Source: Thermoplasmata archaeon (GTDB lineage: Archaea > Thermoplasmatota > Thermoplasmata > Thermoplasmatales > Thermoplasmataceae). Taken from it: a DNA stretch of 27,313 nucleotides. Shown one piece after another: positions 16,196 to 24,147 of the stretch. The stretch lies in contig JAJZAR010000007.1 in assembly GCA_021799315.1 (NCBI GenBank), positions 1 through 27,313 of the forward strand, written 5' to 3'. The stretch's first letter is position 1, and every line of letters begins with the position of its first letter. The translations under genes and the position numbers were made by a program. The notes under the pieces are model-generated. The model was not told where the DNA came from and made no database searches. It was given only the letters and a program-made list of their open reading frames with translations.

Positions 16196-16882
16196 ATGAA
16201 TTTTATGGAATCGTTTATCGTATCTGTTGGGGGGTCAATGGTGAACCCCTCTAATATTGATGTACAATATGTGAAAAATTTTACGGAAATACTTAAATCT
16301 GCCGATGTTGAAAGAAAAGGGATTGTAGTTGGAGGCGGGTCCAACGCAAGAAATTATGTACAGGCAATGTCAGCTTTCACGACGAATGATTATTTCCAGG
16401 ATGAGATAGGAATTATGGCTACGAGAATGAACGCAAAGATCGTTCAGTGCGCAATGGGGTTGACAAATTACAAAATTCCTGAGACCATAACGGACGCATT
16501 GCAACTGGTCAGACTGGAGAATACTGTTGTAATGGGAGGCTCCATACCTGGCCATACTACAGATACCGTCTCAGTCTTGCTCGCAGAGGCTATGGGCATA
16601 AAGGAGGTATACAATCTCACTTCTGTGGATATGGTATACACTGATGACCCTAAGAAAAACCCAAATTCTAAGCCCATTCAGAAGATAAATTATAAAGAAG
16701 CCTTTGATATATCTCTAAAAAGCTATACAGGAGCTGGAAGCAACCAGTTCATGGATTCAGTATCACTACTCATAGCCATGCGATCAAACATAACCATAAA
16801 TCTAATGCACGGGAAAGATCTGGAAAATTTTAAAAATGCAATAAATGGAAAAAAATTTAAGGGTACAGTTATAGGATTGTAA
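16196..16882 (+). CDS. pyrH: archaeal UMP kinase
   Basis: A 228-residue amino-acid-kinase-fold enzyme that phosphorylates UMP to UDP in pyrimidine biosynthesis. Motifs: phosphate loop SVGGSMVN (10-17), VVGGGSNARNY (44-54), GGSIPGHTTDTV (114-125), and nucleotide site LTSVDMVYTDDPKKNP (141-156). Its length and the PGHTTD motif match the archaeal PyrH group. The start is ATG 16196 or ATG 16205 (nine bases later); the TATA position at 16170-16177 slightly favours the second. Its stop and that of the ferredoxin oxidoreductase beta gene are separated by one base. Confidence 0.93.
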   Translation: MNFMESFIVSVGGSMVNPSNIDVQYVKNFTEILKSADVERKGIVVGGGSNARNYVQAMSAFTTNDYFQDEIGIMATRMNAKIVQCAMGLTNYKIPETITDALQLVRLENTVVMGGSIPGHTTDTVSVLLAEAMGIKEVYNLTSVDMVYTDDPKKNPNSKPIQKINYKEAFDISLKSYTGAGSNQFMDSVSLLIAMRSNITINLMHGKDLENFKNAINGKKFKGTVIGL

Positions 16883-16883
16883 T

Positions 16884-17810
16884 TCAGCCTATAACCTTGT
16901 CTTCAAAGGTTTTGTTTCCATCCACAACGGAATAGCCGTCTTCTGTGGATATTATCTGCTCTGCAGGAACTGTGGTCAGATAATTCGGTACGTTTCTGGC
17001 TATTCTCTGAGTGAAAGGTTCAAGAGCCCTGTTCTCATAGAATATCCCTGTTGGGATTTTATCTCCCCATTCCTGAGCCCTTGCCATTGATTTTGCATAG
17101 ATCTCATCAGCATTTTTGAGATTGTCCTGTGTTATGACTGGATTCCAGCTCTTGTCGTCCTCCATCTTGTATACTCTTTCCTTGTACCATTCCATCGTGT
17201 TGATGTTGTTGTACGTGGGGCATGGTTGGAGTACGTCAATGACTGCAGAGCCGGGATGGCTCATGGCCTTCTTTATGATCTCCTTCAATTGCTTCATATC
17301 GAATGAAAATCCTCTGGCTACGAAGCTGTATCCTGCACTCAGGGCAAGAGATATGGGATTCAGCCTTGTAAAGACATTTGGTCTTGAAAGACTCTTTGTC
17401 TTCTCCCCCAGAGGCATGGTTGGTGCAGCCTGTCCCTTTGTAAGGCCATATACCTCATTGTCGTATATCATGATTGTAAGGCCAGAATTTCTTCTTCCTT
17501 CGGCAACCAGATGACCGGCACCAATACCCATAAGATCTCCATCGCCTCCAGTCACCAGTACCTTAAGGTTAGGATTTGAAAGTTTTATGCCTGTTGCAAA
17601 GGGTATAGCTCTTCCATGCAATGTATGAACCCCGGCTACATTTACGTAGTGAGGTGTCTTGCCTGAGCAACCTATTCCTGATACCATTACCACTTCAAGT
17701 GGATCGTAATTCAGCTCAGCCATGGATTGCTGTATGGATGTTAGGATTCCGAAGTCTCCACAGCCAGGGCACCAATCTATGGCCAGATCTGTTCTAAAAT
17801 TATGCGCCAT
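16884..17810 (-). CDS. korB: 2-oxoacid:ferredoxin oxidoreductase, beta subunit
   Basis: 308 residues; binds thiamine diphosphate and one 4Fe-4S cluster in the enzyme that oxidatively decarboxylates pyruvate/2-oxoglutarate to acyl-CoA with ferredoxin reduction. Cluster ligands are C14, C17 (DWCPGCGDFG), C48 (GIGCSGK) and C197 (LQPCPTY). The TPP/metal motif is GGDGDLMGIG (88-97) followed by YDNEVYGLTKGQ. Its ATG lies 11 bases inside the end of the alpha gene, so the two are translationally coupled. The substrate range is broad in the Sulfolobus-type enzymes it resembles; the symbol is a convention and could equally be porB. Confidence 0.93.
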   Translation of the reverse strand: MAHNFRTDLAIDWCPGCGDFGILTSIQQSMAELNYDPLEVVMVSGIGCSGKTPHYVNVAGVHTLHGRAIPFATGIKLSNPNLKVLVTGGDGDLMGIGAGHLVAEGRRNSGLTIMIYDNEVYGLTKGQAAPTMPLGEKTKSLSRPNVFTRLNPISLALSAGYSFVARGFSFDMKQLKEIIKKAMSHPGSAVIDVLQPCPTYNNINTMEWYKERVYKMEDDKSWNPVITQDNLKNADEIYAKSMARAQEWGDKIPTGIFYENRALEPFTQRIARNVPNYLTTVPAEQIISTEDGYSVVDGNKTFEDKVIG

Positions 17811-19704
17811 GTTTCAACACCTTCTCAATTTTGTTTTCCTTATTATTTATTATTTCTCTGGAAGCCGAGAGGATTTCATCCTCCGTCATATGTCTTCCAT
17901 TGTATTTCAATATCTTATTTTCAATTTTTATTCCAGTTTTCAGCATGACCAGTTCGGCCAGCTGACCAAGGAAATTGCTTTCCACATCAATGGTGATTCT
18001 TGCCTTTTTCAGAACATCAGCAACAAACTTGGTTGGAAAAGGATTCATCATCTTGACATAGAGCAGATTGGCCTTGATTCCCTCTTCTGCCAGAAGATCA
18101 ATTACATCAAGAATTGGCCCTTTCTGACTTCCCCATGTTACAAAGGTAATATCTGCATCCTTGTGACCCAGCAGCTGTGCCTTCTCATCCATGGGTATTT
18201 CCAGATCTGCAGTTTCAACTTTCTTGAATCTTTTCACCATCATTCTGTCTCTGACTTCTGTGTCCTCTGTCACGTGGCCAAGTTCATCGTGCTCGTCTCC
18301 GGTCATCCAGAAAATGTCCTTTCCAAAGGCTCCGAGGTTTGAGATACCGTTTTCTGTGTCAAGATTGTACCTCTTGAAATTCAACCCATGCTTCTCGAAT
18401 TTCATTCCGTTAACCTTGACTTTTTTCTGTTCAATTGTGTCAATAAAATCAGATGTGTTTGCCAGATTCTTGTCTATGAGGTGAATGACTGGCATTTGAT
18501 ATCTCTGAGCATAATTCATAGCATTTATGGAGTCATATATGCATTCCTCAACATCTCCTGAAGACATGACTATACGCGGAAATTCACCATGTCCCGTGTT
18601 CAATGCGAATAAGAGGTCAGATTGACCGTTTCTTGTGGGCAATCCCGTACTTGGTCCTCCTCTCTGGTAAAGCGTCACCACAAGAGGGACCTCATCTGTC
18701 CCCGCGAAAGAAAAGGCTTCAGCCATCAATGAGAATCCAGGTCCGCTTGTTGCTGTTGAGGATCTTGTCCCTGTGATTGCCGCGCCAATTGCCATGGTAA
18801 TTGCTGCAATCTCATCTTCTGTCTGGACCACAACTATTCCGGCATCCTTCATTTTTTTGGCTTCTGTGTCAACCCATTTTATGTAATTGTGGGATTCCAT
18901 TATGGTGCTCTCATCACTGGCAGGAGTTATGGGGTAATAGGTCTGCATTCTCAGGCCGCCCATCATCTTGCCTATGGCTGCACCATCATTGCCGGTAAGG
19001 AGAAACTTCTGTTTATGCTCGTGGAATGGCAACTGTCTTTCTATGAGACCATTTGATTTGCAGTAATCATATGCAGCTTTAACGACCGCAATATTTTCAT
19101 CTACAATGCTTTCTTTACCACTGAATACCAGTCTGATACTTTCTTCCATATACTTCAATTCAATGCCAGATATGGCCAAAGTGAGTGCAGCACCCAATGT
19201 GTTAAAATATCTCGAAGGTACACCGCCAGAGATTGCATTCTGCACGACATTGTTGAAGGGAACAGAGATGGGCTTTGCCCCTCTCTTTTTCATCCATTCA
19301 ACCGCTCCTAGAATGGTATTGGGATAACTTTCTTCAGTTAAAGCATCCTTAATTCTGGTTGCTGTATCTCTCATAATCATACGGGCAGATGAAAGTTCTG
19401 CTTTTTCAATAGCACTATCATAAATGACCTTTGTACCCTGCCCCACATCTTCAAGATGCTCAAAAATACTGTCGGGGTCAAGAGCCACGAGGAAATCAAC
19501 TGGGTATTTCAGAGATCGTGGTCGTTCTTCTTTTATTCTAACGTGAGTGTAACTGTGTCTTCCTTTGATGTTAGAATGGTATTCTCTTACTCCAAAAACA
19601 AAATAACCTGACTGTGCGAAGGCCCTGCTTATCATATTGGAGGATGTATCAATTCCACCACCCTGAGGGCCACCAACTGTAATGTTGATGTCAACTTGTG
19701 TCAT
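17800..19704 (-). CDS. korA: 2-oxoacid:ferredoxin oxidoreductase, fused gamma-alpha subunit
   Basis: 634 residues from ATG 19704; a TTG three bases earlier is the only alternative. The N-terminal 200 residues are the gamma domain (GGPQGGGIDTSSNMI at 12-26), and the rest is the alpha pyrimidine-binding domain. The YPITPAS motif lies at about 257-263, followed by VVQTEDEIAAITMAIGAA and GTRSSTATSGPGFSLM. YPITPAS in a fused gamma-alpha chain defines the two-subunit archaeal enzyme that accepts several 2-oxoacids. A TATA box (TATTTTAA, minus strand, 19728-19735) lies about 27 bases upstream, giving a leaderless start of the alpha-beta operon. Confidence 0.94.
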   Translation of the reverse strand: MTQVDINITVGGPQGGGIDTSSNMISRAFAQSGYFVFGVREYHSNIKGRHSYTHVRIKEERPRSLKYPVDFLVALDPDSIFEHLEDVGQGTKVIYDSAIEKAELSSARMIMRDTATRIKDALTEESYPNTILGAVEWMKKRGAKPISVPFNNVVQNAISGGVPSRYFNTLGAALTLAISGIELKYMEESIRLVFSGKESIVDENIAVVKAAYDYCKSNGLIERQLPFHEHKQKFLLTGNDGAAIGKMMGGLRMQTYYPITPASDESTIMESHNYIKWVDTEAKKMKDAGIVVVQTEDEIAAITMAIGAAITGTRSSTATSGPGFSLMAEAFSFAGTDEVPLVVTLYQRGGPSTGLPTRNGQSDLLFALNTGHGEFPRIVMSSGDVEECIYDSINAMNYAQRYQMPVIHLIDKNLANTSDFIDTIEQKKVKVNGMKFEKHGLNFKRYNLDTENGISNLGAFGKDIFWMTGDEHDELGHVTEDTEVRDRMMVKRFKKVETADLEIPMDEKAQLLGHKDADITFVTWGSQKGPILDVIDLLAEEGIKANLLYVKMMNPFPTKFVADVLKKARITIDVESNFLGQLAELVMLKTGIKIENKILKYNGRHMTEDEILSASREIINNKENKIEKVLKHGA

Positions 19705-19727
19705 CAATTAAAGGTATTGTTCCGTGA

Positions 19728-19735
19728 TTAAAATA
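19728..19735 (-). promoter_or_regulatory. TATA box of the oxidoreductase operon
   Basis: TATTTTAA on the minus strand, about 27 bases before ATG 19704. It supports that ATG rather than the TTG at 19707 and predicts a leaderless mRNA. Confidence 0.5.
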
Positions 19736-19829
19736 GTTTTCAACAAGATGTTAAATCAGTGCACCACTTTGAATTTCAGAGACAGGCATACAGACCATTA
19801 CTCATACCGGTTTCGTGGATATGGTGATA

Positions 19830-20198
19830 TTATAAATATGCAAAATGAAAGCAATAGAAGAAAGAAAACCCACGCAAGAGCAATTCTGAAACGTTTTGGA
19901 AACCAGATCTTGGAAGTATCAGAAGGGCTATGTCTGAGCTATAAAAAATTGGGAAATAATAACGTGGTAAAGTAGGCATTAGTGAGAGTCTATTTGTGAA
20001 AAATGGCAAAATAGCAGGAACCTCCACGACCGTGCAAAATCTCTAGAACTCCTGGTTAAAGAAAGAATAAGAGGAGTAACTGCAAAGGCATATGAAGACT
20101 ACATTTCAAACTGTGAATCAGTAAATGGAGATTGGCAGCTGGGCGAATTCAAATGTCCATGGATGTCAAACAGCCTCAAATATTTAGCCTTTAGTTGA
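19830..20198 (+). pseudogene. decayed gene, family not recognised
   Basis: The gap between korA and the UPF0200 kinase holds plus-strand coding remains. One frame reads KMKAIEERKPTQEQF and then has several stops. It is open again from 19986 to TGA 20196-20198 without a start codon, with RAKSLELLVKERIRGVTAKA then YEDYISNCESVNGDWQLGEF and CPWMSN. A second frame over 19830-19975 has ARAILKRFGNQILEVSEG. The mix of frames suggests several frameshifts and stops in one former protein. It might be a transposase or a small accessory protein, but no signature motif remains. Confidence 0.35.
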
Positions 20199-20264
20199 TC
20201 CTCTTAATTTATAGAAGCAATAAGGATAAAAAGAATATTATCACATAATCCCATAGAGGTTTTC

Positions 20265-20810
20265 ATGCTTATAGTAACTGGGATGCCAGGTGCAGGTAAA
20301 GATGAATTTATACAGGTTGCAAAAACTCTAGGGTGGCGAGATTTTCATATGGGAGACACTGTGAGAAAATACGCATCAAAAAGTAGTATTAAATCCATAG
20401 ACAGGGAAATTGGTGCGTTTGCAAACCAGGAACGCCAGCTCTATGGAAAAGACATATGGGCCAGAAGACTTGCCGAAGAGATTGAGGATGACAGAAAAGT
20501 GATCATAGACGGATTGAGAAATATGGAAGAGTTTGACTACTTCAAAACAAAATTCCCTAATCTCATTCTTATAGGCATTCACACAGATCGAGATGAACGC
20601 TTGAGACGCATTGTAAACAGACACAGGGCCGATGATGTTAAAGATATGAGCGAGCTTGTGAGCAGGGACGAGAGAGAACTGTCATGGGGTATAGGAAATG
20701 CCATTTCCCTTGCAGAGTACATGCTTGTAAATGATTCCACACTGGAAAATTTCAGAAAAAAATCAAAACACTTACTGGAAAAAATTGAAAAAGAATCCGT
20801 TGCCGATTAG
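20265..20810 (+). CDS. UPF0200 P-loop nucleotide-kinase-like protein
   Basis: 181 residues with an adenylate/dephospho-CoA-kinase-like fold. P-loop TGMPGAGKDEF (Walker A G6-x4-GKD, with Asp13 in place of the usual Ser/Thr after the lysine), MGDTVRKYA (29-37), IIDGLRNMEE (81-90), IHTDRDERLRRIVNRHRADD lid region, and SRDERELSWGIGNAISLAEY. These blocks match the UPF0200 family found in most archaea, for which I know no firm substrate; a nucleotide or coenzyme kinase role is inferred. Asp13 replacing Ser/Thr could weaken metal binding. Its stop overlaps that of purQ on the other strand (shared TTAG). Confidence 0.82.
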   Translation: MLIVTGMPGAGKDEFIQVAKTLGWRDFHMGDTVRKYASKSSIKSIDREIGAFANQERQLYGKDIWARRLAEEIEDDRKVIIDGLRNMEEFDYFKTKFPNLILIGIHTDRDERLRRIVNRHRADDVKDMSELVSRDERELSWGIGNAISLAEYMLVNDSTLENFRKKSKHLLEKIEKESVAD

Positions 20811-21592
20811 ACGGTACGGGCATATGATACAATAGCATCAAAAAATGACTTGCCTATGGGGGTCATACCATGTTTCCTCTGTGAATAGGATTGATGATAA
20901 CTATAATACATTCTTTCTGGGTGAGGCATCATACCAAGAATATTATCCATTAAACCACTTATTCCGGCTATGGATCCTGGTGATCCATTGGGATTCCATG
21001 GATACGCATCTGTATTTCCATCCGAATTTACATATGTAAATGTGATCCTTCCTTCCTCAGATAACTGTGGAGGAGCTTCATTATTGCTGAACCTCAATCG
21101 CCCTTCCTTATGAGCCACCGGAACTTCCATTGGAACGCCTCTTGAATAGAAATTGTCCAGGATCTTATTTTTTCCAGTGTATTTAACATAAACGATTCTG
21201 CATTCGAATCTGCCACTTTGGTTCACATCCAGAACTAAATCCTTTTTGTCTTTGCTGTAGCTCAGCATTCCTAATTCGGTAAGAACCTGAAACCCATTAC
21301 AGTGGCCGACGATTGGCATTCCGTGCTCTGCCATATCCCATAATTTCTTTCCTGCACTCATCTTCAACCGCACTGCAAATATTATTCCGGCTCGCACATA
21401 ATCCCCGGCCGAGAAACCACCTGGAATAAAAACGCCCTTAAAATCTTCTAGATCTATCTTTCCTGTCTCCAACTCCCTGATATGTACATACTGAGGCGAG
21501 GCCCCTGATTCCAGAAAAGAACGAAAGCTTTCAGAATCGTTGTTTGTACCTTCCATCCTCAATATTGCTATTTTTGGAGGTTCGCTATCCAA
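20807..21592 (-). CDS. purQ: phosphoribosylformylglycinamidine synthase subunit PurQ
   Basis: 261-residue class I glutamine amidotransferase that feeds ammonia to PurL in the fourth step of purine biosynthesis. The oxyanion region is FIPGGFSAGDYVRAG (55-69), the nucleophile C98 in VGHCNGFQVL, and the catalytic H224/E226 in MMPHPERMYY. The segment 150-215 is longer than in small bacterial PurQ, giving a protein somewhat above the usual 225 residues. The start is TTG 21592, four bases after the rpl40e stop, with GGAGG inside the end of rpl40e (21604-21608) as its SD, so it is co-transcribed with that gene. Confidence 0.93.
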   Translation of the reverse strand: MDSEPPKIAILRMEGTNNDSESFRSFLESGASPQYVHIRELETGKIDLEDFKGVFIPGGFSAGDYVRAGIIFAVRLKMSAGKKLWDMAEHGMPIVGHCNGFQVLTELGMLSYSKDKKDLVLDVNQSGRFECRIVYVKYTGKNKILDNFYSRGVPMEVPVAHKEGRLRFSNNEAPPQLSEEGRITFTYVNSDGNTDAYPWNPNGSPGSIAGISGLMDNILGMMPHPERMYYSYHQSYSQRKHGMTPIGKSFFDAIVSYARTV

Positions 21593-21596
21593 CGGT

Positions 21597-21746
21597 CTAC
21601 TGGCCTCCTCTTCTCTCCTTAGCCTTCATTCTGAGACCGGTGTATCCGCATTTTCTGCATTTTGTCGCCTTAACTGCATTTCTTGCATCACATCGCATGC
21701 AAATTTTTTTGTTTAATCTTCTTTCAATTGATTCTGCAAATGGCAT
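21597..21746 (-). CDS. rpl40e: ribosomal protein eL40
   Basis: 49 residues: ESIERRLNKKICMRCDARN followed by AVKATKCRKCGYTGLRMK. The four cysteines C16, C19, C30 and C33 form the zinc ribbon of eL40, and the basic tail is typical, so identity is secure despite the small size. It lies first in a two-gene unit with purQ, a pairing of a ribosomal protein with a purine gene. A TATA-like TTTATAAC (minus strand, near 21782-21789) is about 40 bases upstream, leaving a short leader with GGAG-like sequence. Confidence 0.93.
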   Translation of the reverse strand: MPFAESIERRLNKKICMRCDARNAVKATKCRKCGYTGLRMKAKERRGGQ

Positions 21747-21789
21747 TTATCTTACCCTATCTGCTCCTTAATAGTTAAGTTGTTATAAA

Positions 21790-22121
21790 TCCTTTCCATC
21801 ATACGAAGGAACTCACTACACTGATTCATAATAGCTGAAGAAATAATAAAAGATTAACACTCTCTGCTGACGCGAAGATTGGTTGTCGCATTCATTAAAC
21901 AGATCGGCATTGATACTAGAAAACAGCTTTATAACTTATCAATTCTTATCATTTGTCCGATGCTCCCACATTCTTCATAGCAGACATATTGGTCTCAGTA
22001 TAAAAGAAAATATCTCTTATGTTATTATTTGTCCCTCGCTTAAACAGGAGAATTTATACCAAAATATCGAAAAATTAAGGAAAGCTTTTGTAACTTTTCG
22101 CTGACATGGGCGTGAACTGTA
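21790..22121. other. gene-free stretch, nothing recognised
   Basis: Between the rpl40e promoter and the terminator of the M50 protease gene. No protein-like frame, tRNA or repeat was seen. A small RNA cannot be excluded by eye. Confidence 0.4.
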
Positions 22122-22139
22122 TTTTTTAACGCTAAAAAA
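22122..22139 (-). terminator. A/T inverted repeat, likely terminator of the M50 gene
   Basis: TTTTTTA-ACGC-TAAAAAA, a perfect 7-base inverted repeat with a 4-base loop, 17 bases past the M50 stop. It gives a T-tract on either strand, fitting archaeal U-tract termination. Confidence 0.5.
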
Positions 22140-22156
22140 TGAAGAGATTTGTTAAA

Positions 22157-23710
22157 TTAAATAATCCTCGGAACCACAATTTCTATCATCAACATCAATA
22201 ATATCAGAGTCGTGGACAGGGATAATATTGCAGCTATGTTCTTTTCTTCTCGGAAATACTTGAATCTCTCCTTCCTGGAAGCTATCATCAAGGTATCTCT
22301 AAGGAACTGAGCTCCGTCAAAAATGGATAAGGGCAAGGCATTTGTTATGGACAGAAGGAAATTGACCCAGAATAGCCAGTAAATAGTATTCGCGAGGAAG
22401 AAGAATACAGTCTGACCCATTGGAACGGTAAACAGATGGGCCAGAGATGAGGGGATAGGTGAATAACCACCGAAGGGTAAGGCTATTGTTTCAATAACTC
22501 CTCTGAAACTTCCGGAATATGCTGTGTCCGCGAACACTATAGTTTTTAAAGATGAAATAGAGACAAGCTCCATGCCTGAATAAGTTATTCCCACACCTAT
22601 GAAACTCTGGTTTTTCATCGCTAGTGTGACCTCAGATGGGTAATATTTTTCATAAAATGAGTATGTGGAAGGCGCAGTGAAATTCAGATATTTATCGCGA
22701 AGAGTCATTGTACCTGCCTCAGGTGTACCAACAACCATAGATAGGGGTTTCCCAGGTTCCACTGAATCCAGAACATTACTCAGGGATGTCTCATTATATA
22801 TGGTTTGATTATTGATCGATATTATGTAATCGCCCAGACTGATATTTTCATATGCAGGATACCCTATATATGTAGTTACTACCTCGACTCCGGCAATTAT
22901 AGACACATTTCTGTATCCGCTTCCGTTGTAAAATTGAGCTGTCACCGTGGAGCCAGGATTTATTTGGGAGTATGTTATGAGATTAGTAAGGTTGTTACCG
23001 GTGTACGTTCCAAATTTTACAAGTTCTGTGTGCGTTATATTTAAATCGGTTACGTTTCCACCAGATATCATTCCGTCGACATAGGAACCGGGAACGGTTT
23101 GAACCGCTGCATGAGAGAACGCCATGGATAAAAGTAAAAACATGATCACTCCAATGACAAAATTCACAGCTATTCCTGCTCCCACAACTCTCCTTCTCAC
23201 CACGGGATCAGCCTCTGTTATCTGTTTTTCATCAGGCTCGACAAAAGCGCCAACAGGGACAACAAAGAGCATTAGTCCAACAGATGTTAGTGTGATTCCA
23301 TGCTTTCTCGCAACAATGCCGTGAAACATTTCGTGAATGGTGAGAGAAAATGCAAGGGCTATGATGCCAAATACGATTGGAACGTCAGGGTTGATGCCGG
23401 GTATCAACAGATATTCTGAAACTGGGACATTCTCCTTTACCTGAAATGACAGAATGGTCCCCAGAAGTAAAACGGAAATTCCCATTGCAAATAAGAGATA
23501 TACAATTGAAATTGAAAGCCGTGAGTATAATTTAGAATCTGAAATTCCAGCGATACTATCAATAATCTTACGGTTCTTTTTTACCTTGATAAGGAGAAGT
23601 ATTCCTCCCATGGTTTGAAAATGCTTTGACCGGTTTATATATGGTCTCAAAACCAGCATTCCTATTATCCATCCCAGTACAATTAATATGCCTAATTCCA
23701 GATACGACAT
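22157..23710 (-). CDS. site-2-protease-like M50 membrane metalloprotease with PDZ-like region
   Basis: A 517-residue intramembrane protease. The zinc motif HEMFH (126-130) lies in a TM segment. The third ligand motif NALPLSIFDGAQF (457-469, Asp465) lies in a C-terminal TM segment, matching HExxH...NxxPxxxxDG of S2P/M50. The order is: TM helix near 1-20, cytosolic linker, TM hairpins around 66-90 and 112-200, a large extracytoplasmic part (200-400) with a PDZ-like stretch (GDYIISINNQTIYNETSLSN around 290-310), then two or three TM helices. The topology is like archaeal S2P proteins of the RseP-like type. Such proteases cleave membrane-bound regulators or leftover signal peptides; the target here is unknown. 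Confidence 0.9.
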   Translation of the reverse strand: MSYLELGILIVLGWIIGMLVLRPYINRSKHFQTMGGILLLIKVKKNRKIIDSIAGISDSKLYSRLSISIVYLLFAMGISVLLLGTILSFQVKENVPVSEYLLIPGINPDVPIVFGIIALAFSLTIHEMFHGIVARKHGITLTSVGLMLFVVPVGAFVEPDEKQITEADPVVRRRVVGAGIAVNFVIGVIMFLLLSMAFSHAAVQTVPGSYVDGMISGGNVTDLNITHTELVKFGTYTGNNLTNLITYSQINPGSTVTAQFYNGSGYRNVSIIAGVEVVTTYIGYPAYENISLGDYIISINNQTIYNETSLSNVLDSVEPGKPLSMVVGTPEAGTMTLRDKYLNFTAPSTYSFYEKYYPSEVTLAMKNQSFIGVGITYSGMELVSISSLKTIVFADTAYSGSFRGVIETIALPFGGYSPIPSSLAHLFTVPMGQTVFFFLANTIYWLFWVNFLLSITNALPLSIFDGAQFLRDTLMIASRKERFKYFREEKNIAAILSLSTTLILLMLMIEIVVPRII

Positions 23711-24147
23711 CTATTCTTCTAATAGAGGTATGTAAAACCTTTCTAAATTACTTTTCCAATATTTGAGGATGTCAAATCTTAGTTGATTTTTCAGTGCGTG
23801 TGTACACCAATGAACTCGCATGACATCTTGAATCCATCGCAGGAACCCAAGAGTTATGATTTCAAGCGCATGAATTAACAAAATATGAATGACCTCTCTT
23901 GCCAGCCACAAACTCATGGGGAGTGAAATGCCCCAAATAGTGATAAATTGTAAATACACGTTGAAGCATAAAGAGTATTTGAAAAAGCTATCATAAGACC
24001 ATGTTCAGTCAGGTTATTAAATCAATTCAGGAAGTAAATAGTAAGTATACAAAAATTTCATAGGTAAAGAATCTACTGGTCTGCAGTGAGAAATCTAGTA
24101 GTTAAAAGTGAGAAACGTTTTTAATAGTAGTATGGATTGATAGGTAC
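23711..24147. other. mostly non-coding gap; doubtful minus-strand ORF
   Basis: A minus-strand GTG frame (23959 to 23711, 82 codons, hydrophobic and Trp/Leu/Ile-rich) stops directly before the M50 ATG (TAGATG). It lacks a convincing promoter, and another frame of the same strand also reads protein-like (FTPHEFVAGKRGHSYFVNSC), so it may be a relic. The rest, 23960-24117, shows nothing before the TATA box of the FBP gene. Confidence 0.3.
24118..24126 (+). promoter_or_regulatory. TATA box of the FBP aldolase/phosphatase gene
   Basis: TTTTTAATA centred about 26 bases before ATG 24148, predicting a leaderless transcript for the three-gene unit. Confidence 0.5.

Noticed and set aside
14920..20810. 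Convergent genes whose stops overlap or nearly touch (PRC-barrel/aRF1, pyrH/korB, UPF0200/purQ)
   Set aside because: Common in compact archaeal genomes; not a special signal without transcript data.
23711..23959. 82-codon minus-strand ORF ending directly before the M50 protease ATG
   Set aside because: GTG start, no promoter seen, odd hydrophobic composition, and a second frame on the same strand looks equally protein-like; kept only as a note in the gap entry.
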